Below, in pieces: positions 24,879 through 34,275 of a stretch of 64,000 bases of DNA (its first letter is position 1; each line of letters starts with the position of its first letter). The notes beneath the pieces are model-generated. The model saw only the letters and a list, made by a program, of their open reading frames with translations. It was not told where the DNA came from and searched no databases. Origin of the DNA: Streptosporangium becharense (GTDB lineage Bacteria; Actinomycetota; Actinomycetes; Streptosporangiales; Streptosporangiaceae); NCBI RefSeq assembly GCF_014204985.1, contig NZ_JACHMP010000001.1, positions 6,076,001-6,140,000 on the forward strand, read 5' to 3'. The position numbers and the translations under genes were made by a program.

Positions 24879-26689
24879 CCGGATCCCCCGGCGAGGCCGA
24901 CCGGTCCGGGGCCGACCAGTCCGGGGCCGACCGGTTCGGCGGTGACCGGTCCGGGGTCGACCGGTCCGGCGGCGGGCAACAGGAGTGGGCGCCGGTGGAG
25001 GCGCCGCTGCGCCTCAGCCCCAAGGTGTTGCTCACCGACCCGATCCGCATGCTGCCCTCGCTTTTCCTGCCGCTGGTCGGCGTGCTGTTCCTCAGCGGCT
25101 TCTCCCCGGGGTCCTTCGTGTGGGCGATGCTGGGCATCGTCGGCTCGGTCGTCTTCGCGGCGGTGCGGTGGACGACCTTCACCTACCGGATCTGCGGCGA
25201 CAGGCTCGAGCTGACCCGAGCGCTGGTCAGCAGGTCGGTCCGGACGATCCCGCTGGAGCGGATCCGCGGCGTCGACATCAGCGCTCCGCCGCTGCACCGC
25301 GTGCTCGGTATCGCCGTGCTCAGGATCGACACCGGCGCGGGAGGCGACGACAAGCAGGAGGGCGAGCTCAACGGGGTGACCGTCACCGAGGCGGAGCGGC
25401 TCAAGGCCGTGCTGCTCTGGCACGCCCGTGCCCGGGCGGCCAGGCGTGCCCAGGCGCAGGCGGCGGGCCCCCTGACCGGTGCGGGTTTCGCGCCCGGTGT
25501 GGATTTCGCACCTGGTCCAGGTGGCGCGGACGTGGCGGTGACCGGCGCTCCGGGCGAGCCGCCCGAGCTCTCCGGCGCGGCGCGGGCGGGCCGGGACGAC
25601 GGCCGCGAGGCGGGGGAGCGGACCCCTGACCGGGTGGTGTTCGTGCTGCCCCGCCGGTGGCTCCTGTACGGCCCGCTCTCCGGGGCGTACCTGCTGACCC
25701 CGTTCGCGCTGGTCGCCGGTGCCGTCGGCGCGGTGCTCCAGTGGGGCGGCGAGTTGAGGATCGACAGGCGGGTCGTGGTGCGCGCCGGGGAGTGGCTGTG
25801 GGAGCACCCGCCCTTCCTCGCCGGTGCCCTCGCGCTGCTGATCCTGGCGATGCCCGTGCTGGCTGTGATCATGTACGCGGTCTTCACCTGGGATTTCAAC
25901 CTCCGGGTCAGGGAGGACTACCTGGTCGCCGAACGCGGCCTCCTGACGCGCAGGAGCGTCTCGCTGGAACGGCGCAGGATACGCGGCTTCGAGCTGGTGG
26001 AAGGGCCGGCGGAGCGCAGGACCGGGCTCGCCCGCGCGTGGGCCATCGTGACCGGCCTGGGTGACTCGGAGACCAGGGGGCAGCTGCTGCCGGTGGTCCC
26101 GCGAGACACCGTGCTCGACGTGGCGGGCCGGGAGATCGGCGGGATCACCTCCGGTCTGCGTCCGCACCCGCCCGCGGCGCGCCGCCGCCGGCTGTTCCGC
26201 GCGGTCTTCCCGTGGCTCGCGGTCGCCGCCTGCGCGGTCGCCGCCGCCCTGCTGTGGTCCGGACTCTGGTGGGCGCTCGCGGTTCCGGCACTCGTCGTGG
26301 CCGGGCTGGGGGTCCCGCTCGGCCTCGACCGCTACCGCTCACTCGGCCACGCCTACGACGGGAGCCGCCTGTCGGTCCGGTCGGGATCGCTGCGCCGCTC
26401 CCAGGCCGTGGTGGAGCGGCGGGCCGTCGTGGGCTGGACGCTGAGTCAGACCTGGTTCCAGCGGCGGGCCGGGGTGCTGACGGTGACCGCCGGGGTCGGG
26501 GCGGGTTCCGGGGGGTACTCCGCGCTCGACGTCGGAGCGGCCGAGGGGCCGGCGTTCGCCGCCGAGGTCACCCCCGCCTGGATCGCCCCGTTCCTCTCCG
26601 AGCGGACCGCCCCCGGGGGGCCCTGCGGGCGGGCCGACCGCGGGGGTCTCTCCGAGGGAGCCGGCCGGGAGAACGCGAGACGGGGGTGA
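24875..26689 (+). CDS. Membrane protein with tandem PH-like domains (YdbT type)
   Basis: This 604-residue protein has two or three repeats of a TM pair plus a DUF304 PH domain. One carries TYRICGDRLELTRALVSRSVRTIPLERIRGVD and another NLRVREDYLVAERGLLTRRSVSLERRRIRGFE; each continues into an amphipathic strand region. A third copy lies near residue 510, SRLSVRSGSLRRSQAVVERRAVVGW. The N-terminus has a short DRSGAD/DRFGGD repeat. GTG 24875 overlaps the previous stop. With its partner it forms a YdbS-YdbT-type membrane complex. Function is known only broadly. The last codons are part of a 19-bp terminator stem. Confidence 0.85.
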   Translation: MTGSPGEADRSGADQSGADRFGGDRSGVDRSGGGQQEWAPVEAPLRLSPKVLLTDPIRMLPSLFLPLVGVLFLSGFSPGSFVWAMLGIVGSVVFAAVRWTTFTYRICGDRLELTRALVSRSVRTIPLERIRGVDISAPPLHRVLGIAVLRIDTGAGGDDKQEGELNGVTVTEAERLKAVLLWHARARAARRAQAQAAGPLTGAGFAPGVDFAPGPGGADVAVTGAPGEPPELSGAARAGRDDGREAGERTPDRVVFVLPRRWLLYGPLSGAYLLTPFALVAGAVGAVLQWGGELRIDRRVVVRAGEWLWEHPPFLAGALALLILAMPVLAVIMYAVFTWDFNLRVREDYLVAERGLLTRRSVSLERRRIRGFELVEGPAERRTGLARAWAIVTGLGDSETRGQLLPVVPRDTVLDVAGREIGGITSGLRPHPPAARRRRLFRAVFPWLAVAACAVAAALLWSGLWWALAVPALVVAGLGVPLGLDRYRSLGHAYDGSRLSVRSGSLRRSQAVVERRAVVGWTLSQTWFQRRAGVLTVTAGVGAGSGGYSALDVGAAEGPAFAAEVTPAWIAPFLSERTAPGGPCGRADRGGLSEGAGRENARRG

Positions 26690-26716
26690 CCGGCACACCG
26701 GTCACCCCCGTCTCGC
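26675..26716. terminator. 19-bp perfect hairpin, bidirectional terminator over a stop codon
   Basis: GCGAGACGGGGGTGACCGG (26675-26693) pairs perfectly with 26698-26716 across a CACA loop. The left arm contains the TGA stop of the YdbT-like gene (26687-26689). It lies between two convergent genes, so it can serve both; sepH ends 10 bases further on. Confidence 0.8.
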
Positions 26717-26725
26717 ACGCCGGGA

Positions 26726-28390
26726 TCAGTCCGGGCGGCGGGCGCCGAACATGATCTCGTCCCAGGTCGGCACCGACGCGCGCCGGCCCCGGGACTTCTT
26801 GGCCGGACGGGCCGGAACCGGAGCCGGTTTCGGTGGTTCGGCCGGTTTCTCTGGCACCGGTGGCTTTTCGAGCTTGGTCTCCTGCATCGCCCCCGTGTCT
26901 CCCTCTTTCCTCACCGGCTCGGCCGGAGCCTGCTCGTCCACGCTGACGCGCGCAGCCGGTACCGCTATCGGTTCCTTGGCGGGCCCGGTGTCCGTCACCG
27001 GCTCGGGAGCGGGGGTCTCCTCCGCTCCGGCGACGGGTTCGGGCCCGGCCGCCGCGGCCGTCGCCTCGCCGGGGGACGGCACGGGCTCCGGGACCTCGGC
27101 GGGCTCCGGGACGGCGGCCTCGGCGGCCGCGATCCCGGGCTCGGCGGTCTCCGGCTCGCTGACGGCCTCGGCTTCGGTGGTCTCGGGTTCGGCGGTGCCG
27201 CTCTCGGTGGTCTCCGTCCCGGGCTCGGCGGTGGTCTCGGGCGGCGGGGCCGGTTCGGACCCGGCGGCCGCGAGCGGCGGCTCGGCCGCGCCTTCAGGCA
27301 CGGCGGCCTCGGCGGTCGCGACCCCGGGCTCGGCGGTCTCCGGCTCGCTGACGGCCTCGGCTTCGGTGGTCTCGGGTTCGGCGGTGCCGCTCTCGGTGGT
27401 CTCCGTCCCGGCCTCGGCGGTGCTCTCGGGCGGCGGGGCCGGTTCGAGTTCGACGGACGGCAGAGCGGGTTCGGCGGCGGGCGTCCACACGGGCGGCCCG
27501 GACCCGTTCACCGCGGGTTCGGCGGCCCGGTCAGGTTCGTACCCGGCCGGGTCGGGGGCACGCAGCGGCGGCACGGTCACCCGCGGCGCCTCGTACCCGG
27601 GTGGGAGCGGTGGCATCGGCGGCTGCCGGTAGGCGGCCGGCGGCTCGGCCTGGGAGTAGGCGGGCCGGGCCGGGGCGGGCGGCTCCTGCCGCACCACCGA
27701 GGGGAAGGAGATCGGCGCCTGGTGCAGTGGTTCGGGCGCCAGCGGCGGCACCGGCGCCAGCTTGGCCACCCGCGGCACGAACGGTGTGACCGTGGTGTCC
27801 TCGGCCGGTTCGGCCTCGTCACCGGAGGACAGCCGCAGTGCCTCGTCGTCGTGCGGTGTGATGTGCCGGCGGCGCGGGTCGAAGAGCCACTCGGCGCGGC
27901 GGGCGTGACCGTTCCACACGAAACCGAGCTTGATCCGCCACATGTTGTCGTCGCGCTTCGCGGAGTCCCACTCGATCTCGTCGGCGGGCACGCCGCGACG
28001 GGTCAGGCGCTCGGCGACCAGGTCGCCGAGGGTGGGCCCGGGAGAGGAGTCGCCAGGCAGCCGCACGGCGCAGCGCTGCGCCTGCTGGGCCATGTACTCG
28101 CGTTCCTGGAGCACGGGACCCTCGAACCACCGTACGCGCTCGACCGGGATGCCCGCCGTGTTGGCGATCTCCTCCGCGGTCTCGCCGGCACGGATCCGTG
28201 CCTGGATCTCCTTGGGGCGCAACGGACTCTCCACTTCGATCTCGTACTGGCCGAGACGGGAGAAGTTGCCGCGGACGGCAGCACGGAGCCGGTCGTCGAC
28301 GGGCAGCGTGAACCGGGTACCCCTGCCGGCCGTGGCCAGTACGAGATACGTTCCGTCCTCACTCACCGCGACGAGACGGAGCTCCTGCAT
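26726..28390 (-). CDS. sepH: Septation protein SepH (DUF3071)
   Basis: The 554-residue protein starts MQELRLVAVSEDGTYLVLAT at ATG 28390; an open frame continues upstream but has no homology-like content. The DUF3071 domain with its helix-turn-helix-like motif (SPLRPKEIQARIRAGETAEEIANTAGI) and WFEGPVLQEREY (residues 1-175) is followed by a long disordered tail. SepH binds FtsZ and promotes its assembly during sporulation septation in Streptomyces. The tail (about 225-500) is rich in TAEPE/TTEAEAVSEPE and contains a 63-residue duplication. The final RASVPTWDEIMFGARRPD resembles the conserved C-terminal motif of the family. Confidence 0.92.
   Translation of the reverse strand: MQELRLVAVSEDGTYLVLATAGRGTRFTLPVDDRLRAAVRGNFSRLGQYEIEVESPLRPKEIQARIRAGETAEEIANTAGIPVERVRWFEGPVLQEREYMAQQAQRCAVRLPGDSSPGPTLGDLVAERLTRRGVPADEIEWDSAKRDDNMWRIKLGFVWNGHARRAEWLFDPRRRHITPHDDEALRLSSGDEAEPAEDTTVTPFVPRVAKLAPVPPLAPEPLHQAPISFPSVVRQEPPAPARPAYSQAEPPAAYRQPPMPPLPPGYEAPRVTVPPLRAPDPAGYEPDRAAEPAVNGSGPPVWTPAAEPALPSVELEPAPPPESTAEAGTETTESGTAEPETTEAEAVSEPETAEPGVATAEAAVPEGAAEPPLAAAGSEPAPPPETTAEPGTETTESGTAEPETTEAEAVSEPETAEPGIAAAEAAVPEPAEVPEPVPSPGEATAAAAGPEPVAGAEETPAPEPVTDTGPAKEPIAVPAARVSVDEQAPAEPVRKEGDTGAMQETKLEKPPVPEKPAEPPKPAPVPARPAKKSRGRRASVPTWDEIMFGARRPD
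27111..27447. repeat. Near-identical 148-bp duplication inside sepH, 189-bp period
   Basis: Blocks 27111-27258 and 27300-27447 differ at about four positions by eye and lie 189 bases (63 codons) apart, keeping the reading frame. Both encode the Glu/Thr/Ala-rich disordered tail. The divergence is low, so the copying is recent. Confidence 0.85.
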
Positions 28391-28973
28391 GCGAGTCCCT
28401 TCGTCGTCGTGCTCAATCTTCCCCCGGACCCATGAGTCTCTCGTGTGTGCCGGTTGCCTGCCAGCACCGTACCCGGCATGTCCGAACATCGCCTTGCTGG
28501 ATGGGGCTCGCAGCGATGTGACGCCGGTCACATTTGCTTCGTTCATGAATCTACGGGGCGCCGGTCCGGAGCAGCGGGTTCGAGCTTCGAACCGGATTCT
28601 TCCGAATAACACCGGGAACCGCGCCGGACTTCCGGCAAGAACCTGGAGACGACGGTGGGTCCGGTTCCGGCCCCGTGGGGTGACGACGCGATCACCGGGG
28701 CGGACGGGGCGCGGCGGGCCGCGACGGCGGGCCGCGGTGGTGGACATGGACGGCGGGAGACGGTCATCTCCGGCGGACTCCCTCGGGGTCGAGCGGCGCG
28801 GGCGTCTGCGAATCTGCCCGCCGTGACGTGCGCGGCGGCGGCGGGACACGCGGAGGCGTGACTCTTCGAGAGAGCCTTTGCGCACCTCTTTACCGAAAGC
28901 TTGCGAGAACAGGCCGATTCGGCGAAACGAGGGACGGGTTCGCCCCGGGCCGGCGTCCCGTTCCGGGACCGGT
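28391..28973. other. 583-bp gap upstream of sepH, with a CRP-like site
   Basis: No supported gene. The open frames here have biased composition without domain signatures. TGTGA-N6-TCACA at 28517-28532 is listed separately. Nothing resembling a tRNA or a riboswitch was found. Confidence 0.6.
28517..28532. promoter_or_regulatory. CRP-type binding site TGTGA-N6-TCACA
   Basis: TGTGACGCCGGTCACA has perfect outer half-sites and matches the CRP consensus known from Mycobacterium and Streptomyces. It sits about 127 bases before the sepH start, in its leader or promoter region. Function inferred. Confidence 0.5.
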
Positions 28974-30290
28974 TCATCCCAGGACGGTGTCCAGGTAGTC
29001 GTTGGCGAAGACGCGCCCGGGGTCGAGCAGGTCGCGCAGGGCCAGGAAGTCGGCGAACCGCGGGTAGACGGTGGCGAGGTAGGCCGCGTCCCTGGTGTGC
29101 AGCTTGCCCCAGTGCGGCCGCCCGCCGAACCGCGTCATGATCTCCTCCACCTCCGCGAAGTACTCCGGGTTCGGCGTCGGCCGGTAGACGTGGCAGGCGA
29201 TGTACGCCGACTCCCGGCCGTAGGCGGTCGACAGCCAGGCGTCCCCGGGCGGTGTGACCCGGACCTCGATCGGGAAGCTGATCCTCCAGTCGCGCAGGTC
29301 CAGCAGGTCGCGGATCTCGCGCAGCGCCTGGCCCAGGTGCTCACGCGGGATCGCGTACTCCATCTCCAGGAAGCGCACCTCCCGCACGGAGGTGAAGACC
29401 CGGTGGGAGGCGTCGGTGAACGCCGAGGGCGACAGCGCCGCGCCGGAGAGCGCGTTGATCCGGGGGATCAGCGCCGGATAGCGGCTCCCGAGACCGCAGG
29501 TGACGCCGAACAGGGTGTTCTCCAGGAACTCGTCGTCCAGCCACCGCCTGAAGGCGCTGCGAGGGGCGGCCGGCCCGGCGGTCCGGTTGTTGCGCTTGGT
29601 CAGGCAGACCTCGGTGTGCGGCATCCAGAAGAAGTCGAGGTGCTCGTTCTCCTCGATGAGCTCGTCGAGCGAGCCGAGGATCCCGCTCAGCGTCATCGGC
29701 TGCCGGACGCTGCGCAGCAGGAACGACGGCTCCACCCGGAAGGTCACCGCGGTCACCACGCCGAGTGCTCCCAGGCCGACCCGGGCCGCGTCGAACAGGT
29801 CCCGTTCGCCCACCCCGTCGCGGATCTTCCCCTCGCCGTCGCCGCGCACCGTGACCACCTCGCCGTCGGCGAGCACCATCTCCAGTGCCAGCACCTGGTC
29901 GGCCAGCCCGCCGACCAGTCTGCCGGTGCCGTGGGTGCCGGTCTGGATGGCCCCGGCCAGGGTCTGCGCGGCGATGTCCCCCATGTTGGCCAGGGCGAGG
30001 CCCCTGCGGTGCAGTTCGTCGTTGAGCACGCTGAGCGGGGTCCCCGCCGCGGCCGTCACCCAGCCGTCGCCGATCTCGCGGATCCCGGTCAGCGCGTCCG
30101 GCCGCAGCAGGAGGCCGTCGGTCAGCGCGACCCCGGTGAACGAGTGGCCGGTGCCGGCCATCCGCACCCGGTGTCCGGCCGCGACCGCGTCCCGGACGGC
30201 CCGGGAGACCTCCTCGGTCCGGGAGGGTGTCATGGTCTCGGCGGGGGTGGCGGACTGGTTGCCGGCCCAGTTGCGGAAGGTCTCGCCCAC
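28974..30290 (-). CDS. FAD-linked aldonolactone oxidase (D-arabinono/L-gulono-1,4-lactone oxidase family)
   Basis: The 438-residue protein has an N-terminal FAD-binding PP-loop region (AGHRVRMAGTGHSFTGVALTDG with the GHS FAD site) and GDIAAQTLAGAIQTGTHGTG, which carries the conserved TGTHG. The C-terminal ALO domain contains WMPHTEVCLTKRN and ends HWGKLHT ... FANDYLDTVL. ALO enzymes oxidise aldonolactones in ascorbate-like pathways. GTG 30290 is preferred because AGGAG lies five bases upstream; GTG 30314 is in frame. It probably forms its own unit; the MFS gene upstream is on the same strand with 124 bases between. Confidence 0.88.
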   Translation of the reverse strand: MGETFRNWAGNQSATPAETMTPSRTEEVSRAVRDAVAAGHRVRMAGTGHSFTGVALTDGLLLRPDALTGIREIGDGWVTAAAGTPLSVLNDELHRRGLALANMGDIAAQTLAGAIQTGTHGTGRLVGGLADQVLALEMVLADGEVVTVRGDGEGKIRDGVGERDLFDAARVGLGALGVVTAVTFRVEPSFLLRSVRQPMTLSGILGSLDELIEENEHLDFFWMPHTEVCLTKRNNRTAGPAAPRSAFRRWLDDEFLENTLFGVTCGLGSRYPALIPRINALSGAALSPSAFTDASHRVFTSVREVRFLEMEYAIPREHLGQALREIRDLLDLRDWRISFPIEVRVTPPGDAWLSTAYGRESAYIACHVYRPTPNPEYFAEVEEIMTRFGGRPHWGKLHTRDAAYLATVYPRFADFLALRDLLDPGRVFANDYLDTVLG

Positions 30291-30413
30291 GTGCACTCCT
30301 GCCCCGACGGGCACGCCCGGCGGACATGGGGCCGCCCGGGGCGCGCCGGCGCCCGGCCCGTGGCCGCGGGTGCCCGCCCGTTCACTCGCTCGGTCAGTGA
30401 ATATGAACAGTAC

Positions 30414-31628
30414 TCATGATTGTTGCTGTGCAACAGGGGTCCGCAGCCAGGCATGACCGGCGGCGCCGACGGACACGGCCAGCAGGGCACAGACGAAGGA
30501 GAAGCCGTAGGCGTTGCCCGCGCCGAACGCGTCGGTGAGCCGGCCTCCCGCCCAGGCGCCCAGCGCGACGCCGAAGCCGACCGAGGTCGAGATCCACGCC
30601 ATGCCCTCGGTGAGCAGGTGAGCCGGGACCAGCTGCTCGGTCAGGCTGTAGCCGGCGATGACGGTCGGCGAGATGGACAGCCCGGCCAGGAACAGCGCCC
30701 CGGCCATGACCCTGACGTCGTCGATGAACAGGATCGGCGTCAGTCCGACCGCGAAGGTCAGCAACGCCCGGACGAACCTGGCGCGCAGCGAGATCTTCCA
30801 CTCGCGGGCACCGTACCAGAGCCCGGAGACCAGGCTCCCGCCGGCGAACGCGGCGAGAAGCAGACCGGCGACGGGCTTGGCGTCGCGCGCCTCGGCGAAC
30901 GCCACCGTGATCAGGTCGACCGAGCCGAAGACCGCACCCATCGCCAGGAAGACGACCGACATCAGGGCGACGCCGGGGATGGTGATGGGGGAGCCGGAGC
31001 TGTGCTCCCTGGGCCGGACCGGCGGTTCGGTGCCCCGCTGGAGGGCGAAGGCGACGGTGCCCACGACCGTGCAGACCAGCGCCACGATCAGGCCGGCGTA
31101 CGGGTTGACCATGGTGGCCAGCGCCGTGGCCAGCGCCGGGCCGCCCACGAAGATCACCTCGTCGGCGACGGACTCGAAGGAGAACGCCGTGTGCAGCCGT
31201 GGCGACCCGGCCAGCAGGTGCGACCAGCGGGCGCGTACCAGCGAGCCGAGGGAGACCGCGGTCGCGCCGACCGCGACGCCGGAGGCGAAGAGGGTCCAGC
31301 GAGGGGCGCCCAGCTCGACGCAGAGCATCATGCCGGTCAGCGTGGCGCCGTGCGCCAGGGTGAGCGGGACGATTACCCTGGCCTGGCCGAACCTGTCCAC
31401 CAGGCGGCCGGACAGCGGGGCCGCGACGGCGAAGGAGACGCTGACGGTGGCCGCGACCGCGCCCGCGGTGGCGTACGAGCCGGTGAGCTCCTGAATGAGC
31501 AATATGACCCCGATGCCGAGCATCGACATCGGTACCCGCCCGAAGAACCCGGCGATGACGAAACCCTTGACGCCGGGCGTGCTGAACAGCCCCCGGTACG
31601 GCCCGACCACTGATAGTCCCCTTCTCAT
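30414..31628 (-). CDS. MFS transporter, 12 TM
   Basis: The 404-residue protein has 12 predicted hydrophobic segments and the MFS loop motif PLSGRLVDRFGQARVIVP after TM2. The N-terminal GFVIAGFFGRVPMSMLGIGVILLIQ and the repeat in the C-terminal half are typical of drug or metabolite exporters. Start ATG 31628 gives MRRGLSVVGPYRGLFSTPGV; the longer open frame upstream is not supported. No substrate clue. It is divergent from the lytic transglycosylase gene and shares the 31629-31721 region with it. Confidence 0.88.
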   Translation of the reverse strand: MRRGLSVVGPYRGLFSTPGVKGFVIAGFFGRVPMSMLGIGVILLIQELTGSYATAGAVAATVSVSFAVAAPLSGRLVDRFGQARVIVPLTLAHGATLTGMMLCVELGAPRWTLFASGVAVGATAVSLGSLVRARWSHLLAGSPRLHTAFSFESVADEVIFVGGPALATALATMVNPYAGLIVALVCTVVGTVAFALQRGTEPPVRPREHSSGSPITIPGVALMSVVFLAMGAVFGSVDLITVAFAEARDAKPVAGLLLAAFAGGSLVSGLWYGAREWKISLRARFVRALLTFAVGLTPILFIDDVRVMAGALFLAGLSISPTVIAGYSLTEQLVPAHLLTEGMAWISTSVGFGVALGAWAGGRLTDAFGAGNAYGFSFVCALLAVSVGAAGHAWLRTPVAQQQS

Positions 31629-31721
31629 CTGCGCAGAATGTGCCGACGATGTCGCACGGCACCGCCGCCCGGCAAGTGATTTTCCCGGCAACGGCCCACA
31701 TCGCGGCCAGTTGAAGCTAAC

Positions 31722-33038
31722 GTGAGCGCGGTGTCACGTCTTCCCGGGTTAGGGGCTTTCGTCCCAGTGATGATCGCCATGACCGTCCTCCTCGCCGTGT
31801 GCGGCGCGGTGATCGTGGCGATCGACGCCGGTCGCGCCACCGATCTCTCCGGCAGCGCCGCGGCGGAGTCCGGCCCCGGTGACCTGGCGGCGATCGCGCC
31901 GGTGGCCCCCGGGCCGCCCGCCGCGGCGGCCCCCGGGGCGTCGGCGGCTTCCCCACCGTCGGCGGGGACCGGGACGGCCGGGGCCGGCGGTGGGCCCGAG
32001 GGGGCCGGCGGGTCCGGAGGGCCCGGGATCACCCCGACCCCGCCGCTGCTGCTCGTGGTCTCCTCGTCGACGCTGACCGAGCAGACGAAGGCGGACATCT
32101 CCCGGCTCGAACACGTGCAGAAGATCGACTCTTTCGCCGGCGGCGCGGTCAGGATGTCCGGCGTCGCGTTGAACTTCCTGGCGGTCGATCCGGCCAGGTT
32201 CCGGGCGTGGACCCCCGAGGCCGTCGCCGGGCAGCCGAGGGTGTGGGACGCTCTGGCCGGAGGCGGGTTCGTCGCCGACAGCTCGGCCGCGCGCCGCCAC
32301 GGACTGGTGCTCGGCTCGGAGTACCAGGTCGACGGCGGGCCCCGGCTGCGCGCCGCCGCCTCGGCCCCGTTCGGCCTGCCCGGCGTGGACGGCATCGTGA
32401 GCGAGGAGACCGGGCGGCGCCTCGGGCTGCTTCCGGGCGTGGCGCTGCTGGTGCACGGCCCGGAGAAGGCCGCGGCCACGGTGAGGTCGGGGGTGGGCAG
32501 GCTGCTGAGCCCGGGCGCCCAGGTGGTCGCGGTGGGTGCGGACCGCACGGCGGGCGCCTCGGCCGACGGCTCCTCCGGCGGGACGACCGCGACGGCCGGC
32601 TCCTCCGGCAGGGCCGCCGCCGACCGGCCGGCGGCGGCGCGGCGGGTCCTGGTCGGCAGGCCCGCCAGCTACCTGGAGCTCTACCGCAAGTCGGCCGAGG
32701 TCTGCCCGGGGCTGTCGTGGACGATCCTGGCCGCGATCGGCCAGGTGGAGAGCTCACACGGGCGCAACAACGGCCCGTCGTCCGCCGGGGCACAGGGACC
32801 CATGCAGTTCATGCCCGCCACCTGGAAGGCCTACGGCGTGGACGGCGACGGCGACGGCGTCGCCGACATCTGGAGCCCGTACGACGCCGTCCCCTCGGCC
32901 GCCAACTACCTGTGCGCCAACGGCGCCGGCCGGGGCGGCAAGAAGCTGGAGAAGGCCATCTGGTTCTACAACCACTCCTGGTCGTACGTCGCCAAGGTCA
33001 TGTCCGTCTCCCGGGGGTACGCGGCGGCGTACCCGTGA
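31722..33038 (+). CDS. Membrane-anchored lytic transglycosylase (SLT domain)
   Basis: The 438-residue protein has an N-terminal transmembrane anchor (about residues 8-35, GAFVPVMIAMTVLLAVCGAVIVAI), a Pro/Gly-rich linker, a middle domain of unknown fold, a second Ala/Thr/Ser linker and a C-terminal SLT-type domain (about 315-438). The catalytic Glu is in IGQVESSHG near residue 344, with GAQGPMQFMPATW downstream. Such enzymes cleave peptidoglycan glycan strands in the periplasmic side. GTG 31731 is an alternative start: TAACGT at 31718-31723 stands seven bases before it, in a leaderless layout. A GCCCGCC/GGCGGG hairpin follows the stop. Confidence 0.85.
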   Translation: MSAVSRLPGLGAFVPVMIAMTVLLAVCGAVIVAIDAGRATDLSGSAAAESGPGDLAAIAPVAPGPPAAAAPGASAASPPSAGTGTAGAGGGPEGAGGSGGPGITPTPPLLLVVSSSTLTEQTKADISRLEHVQKIDSFAGGAVRMSGVALNFLAVDPARFRAWTPEAVAGQPRVWDALAGGGFVADSSAARRHGLVLGSEYQVDGGPRLRAAASAPFGLPGVDGIVSEETGRRLGLLPGVALLVHGPEKAAATVRSGVGRLLSPGAQVVAVGADRTAGASADGSSGGTTATAGSSGRAAADRPAAARRVLVGRPASYLELYRKSAEVCPGLSWTILAAIGQVESSHGRNNGPSSAGAQGPMQFMPATWKAYGVDGDGDGVADIWSPYDAVPSAANYLCANGAGRGGKKLEKAIWFYNHSWSYVAKVMSVSRGYAAAYP

Positions 33039-33184
33039 GACCGTGCCCGCCGGGACGGCGGGACGGGCCGCACCGGTCCGGCGGCGGCCCCGTCGGCGGC
33101 GCGCTCCTCCGGGGTGGCCGGCGGGGCGGTTCTCCGGGGCCGCGGAGCGGCCGGTGTCGCGGGCCGGGCGACGGGGCGGGGCGG

Positions 33185-34156
33185 TCAGCGGCGCGGGCCG
33201 GGGCGGCGGGGCGGAGCCGGGCAGCAGTCGGCCGCGCACGCCGCGGGCTCCGGCTCGGCGAGCAGTTCGCCGACCATCGCCACGAACCTCGGGTGGGTGC
33301 CCGCCGTGGCCGCCCTGGTCAGCGGAAGGCCGATCTTCCTGGCCGTCTCCGCGGCCTCCACGTCGAGGTCGTAGACGACCTCCATGTGGTCGGAGACGAA
33401 GCCGATCGGCACCAGCACCACGGCGGGGGCGTCGACCTGGAGCAGGTGGTCGCAGACGTCCGGCTCCAGCCACGGGATGTGCGGGGCGCCGCTGCGGCTC
33501 TGCCACACCAGGTCCCACTCCCGGCCGCCGCCCAGCTCGGCGACGACCAGCGAGGCGGCGCGGCGCAGCTGCGCCTCGTACGCCCCGCCGTCCGGCCCGG
33601 CCGTGGCGGCCATCGAGAGCGGGATGCTGTGCGCGGTGAAGACCAGCCGCGCCGTGTCGCGGTGCTCGGCGGGAAGCCGGTCGAGGGCGTCGCGGGTGTG
33701 GTCGGCCATCGCCGCGACGAAGCCCGGGTGGTCGAAGTAGTGCCGGAGCCTGACGACCTCCGGCGCCCCCTCGACCGCCGCCCTGGCCAGGGCGATGTCG
33801 TCCAGATACTGGCGGCAGGACGAGTAGGAGCTGTAGGCGGCCGTGACGAAGGCCGCCGCCCGGCGCACCCCGTCGGCGGCCATCCGCCGCAGGGTGTCCT
33901 CCAGGTAGGGGTGCCAGTTGCGGTTGCCCCAGTACACCGGGAGGTCGACGGTCGGCTCCACGGCCGCGATCAGGTCGCGGCACTGCTGGTTGATCGGGCT
34001 GACGCCGCCGAAACGCTGGTAGTGCGCCTCGACCTCCAGCAGGCGCTCACGCGGGATGCCGCGGCCCCGTACCACGTTCTCCAGAAACGGCATCACGTCG
34101 GCGGGCTTCTCCGGCCCGCCGAACGAGACGACGAGCAGTGCGTCGTATGTCCCCAT
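33185..34156 (-). CDS. hemH: Ferrochelatase (coproporphyrin III type in actinobacteria)
   Basis: The 323-residue enzyme inserts Fe2+ into the porphyrin; actinobacterial members act on coproporphyrin III, hence the alternative name cpfC. Motifs: [22 protein letters not shown], the GGVSPIN loop, [10 protein letters not shown] (catalytic His) and [24 protein letters not shown] and a C-terminal Cys group (ACAADCC) fit the Cys ligands of the family's [2Fe-2S] cluster, although the C-terminal spacing is C-x3-CC rather than the C-x6-C-x-C of the mycobacterial enzyme. ATG 34156 gives [13 protein letters not shown] 34165 adds three residues. Synteny with IMPase and CutRS matches the Streptomyces order. 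Confidence 0.93.
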   Translation of the reverse strand: MGTYDALLVVSFGGPEKPADVMPFLENVVRGRGIPRERLLEVEAHYQRFGGVSPINQQCRDLIAAVEPTVDLPVYWGNRNWHPYLEDTLRRMAADGVRRAAAFVTAAYSSYSSCRQYLDDIALARAAVEGAPEVVRLRHYFDHPGFVAAMADHTRDALDRLPAEHRDTARLVFTAHSIPLSMAATAGPDGGAYEAQLRRAASLVVAELGGGREWDLVWQSRSGAPHIPWLEPDVCDHLLQVDAPAVVLVPIGFVSDHMEVVYDLDVEAAETARKIGLPLTRAATAGTHPRFVAMVGELLAEPEPAACAADCCPAPPRRPGPRR

Positions 34157-34262
34157 GGCACTCATCAAACCGCATGCCGGGGTGTCCTCTCGAACGGTCA
34201 CCCCAACTCATTCGACGGTGCCCCGCCCCGCGGACGCATGCCCCCGGGGGCGGGCGCCGGGG

Positions 34263-34268
34263 TAGGTT
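34263..34268 (+). promoter_or_regulatory. Leaderless -10 (TAGGTT) of the S9 peptidase gene
   Basis: TAGGTT is followed by seven bases and then GTG 34276. There is no Shine-Dalgarno sequence before the GTG. Confidence 0.5.
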
Positions 34269-34275
34269 CGGAGCC

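Noticed and set aside
28543-28977. Open frame of 144 residues on the minus strand upstream of sepH
   Set aside because: Arg/Pro/Ser-rich composition without motif, and it overlaps the aldonolactone oxidase end; not supported as a gene.
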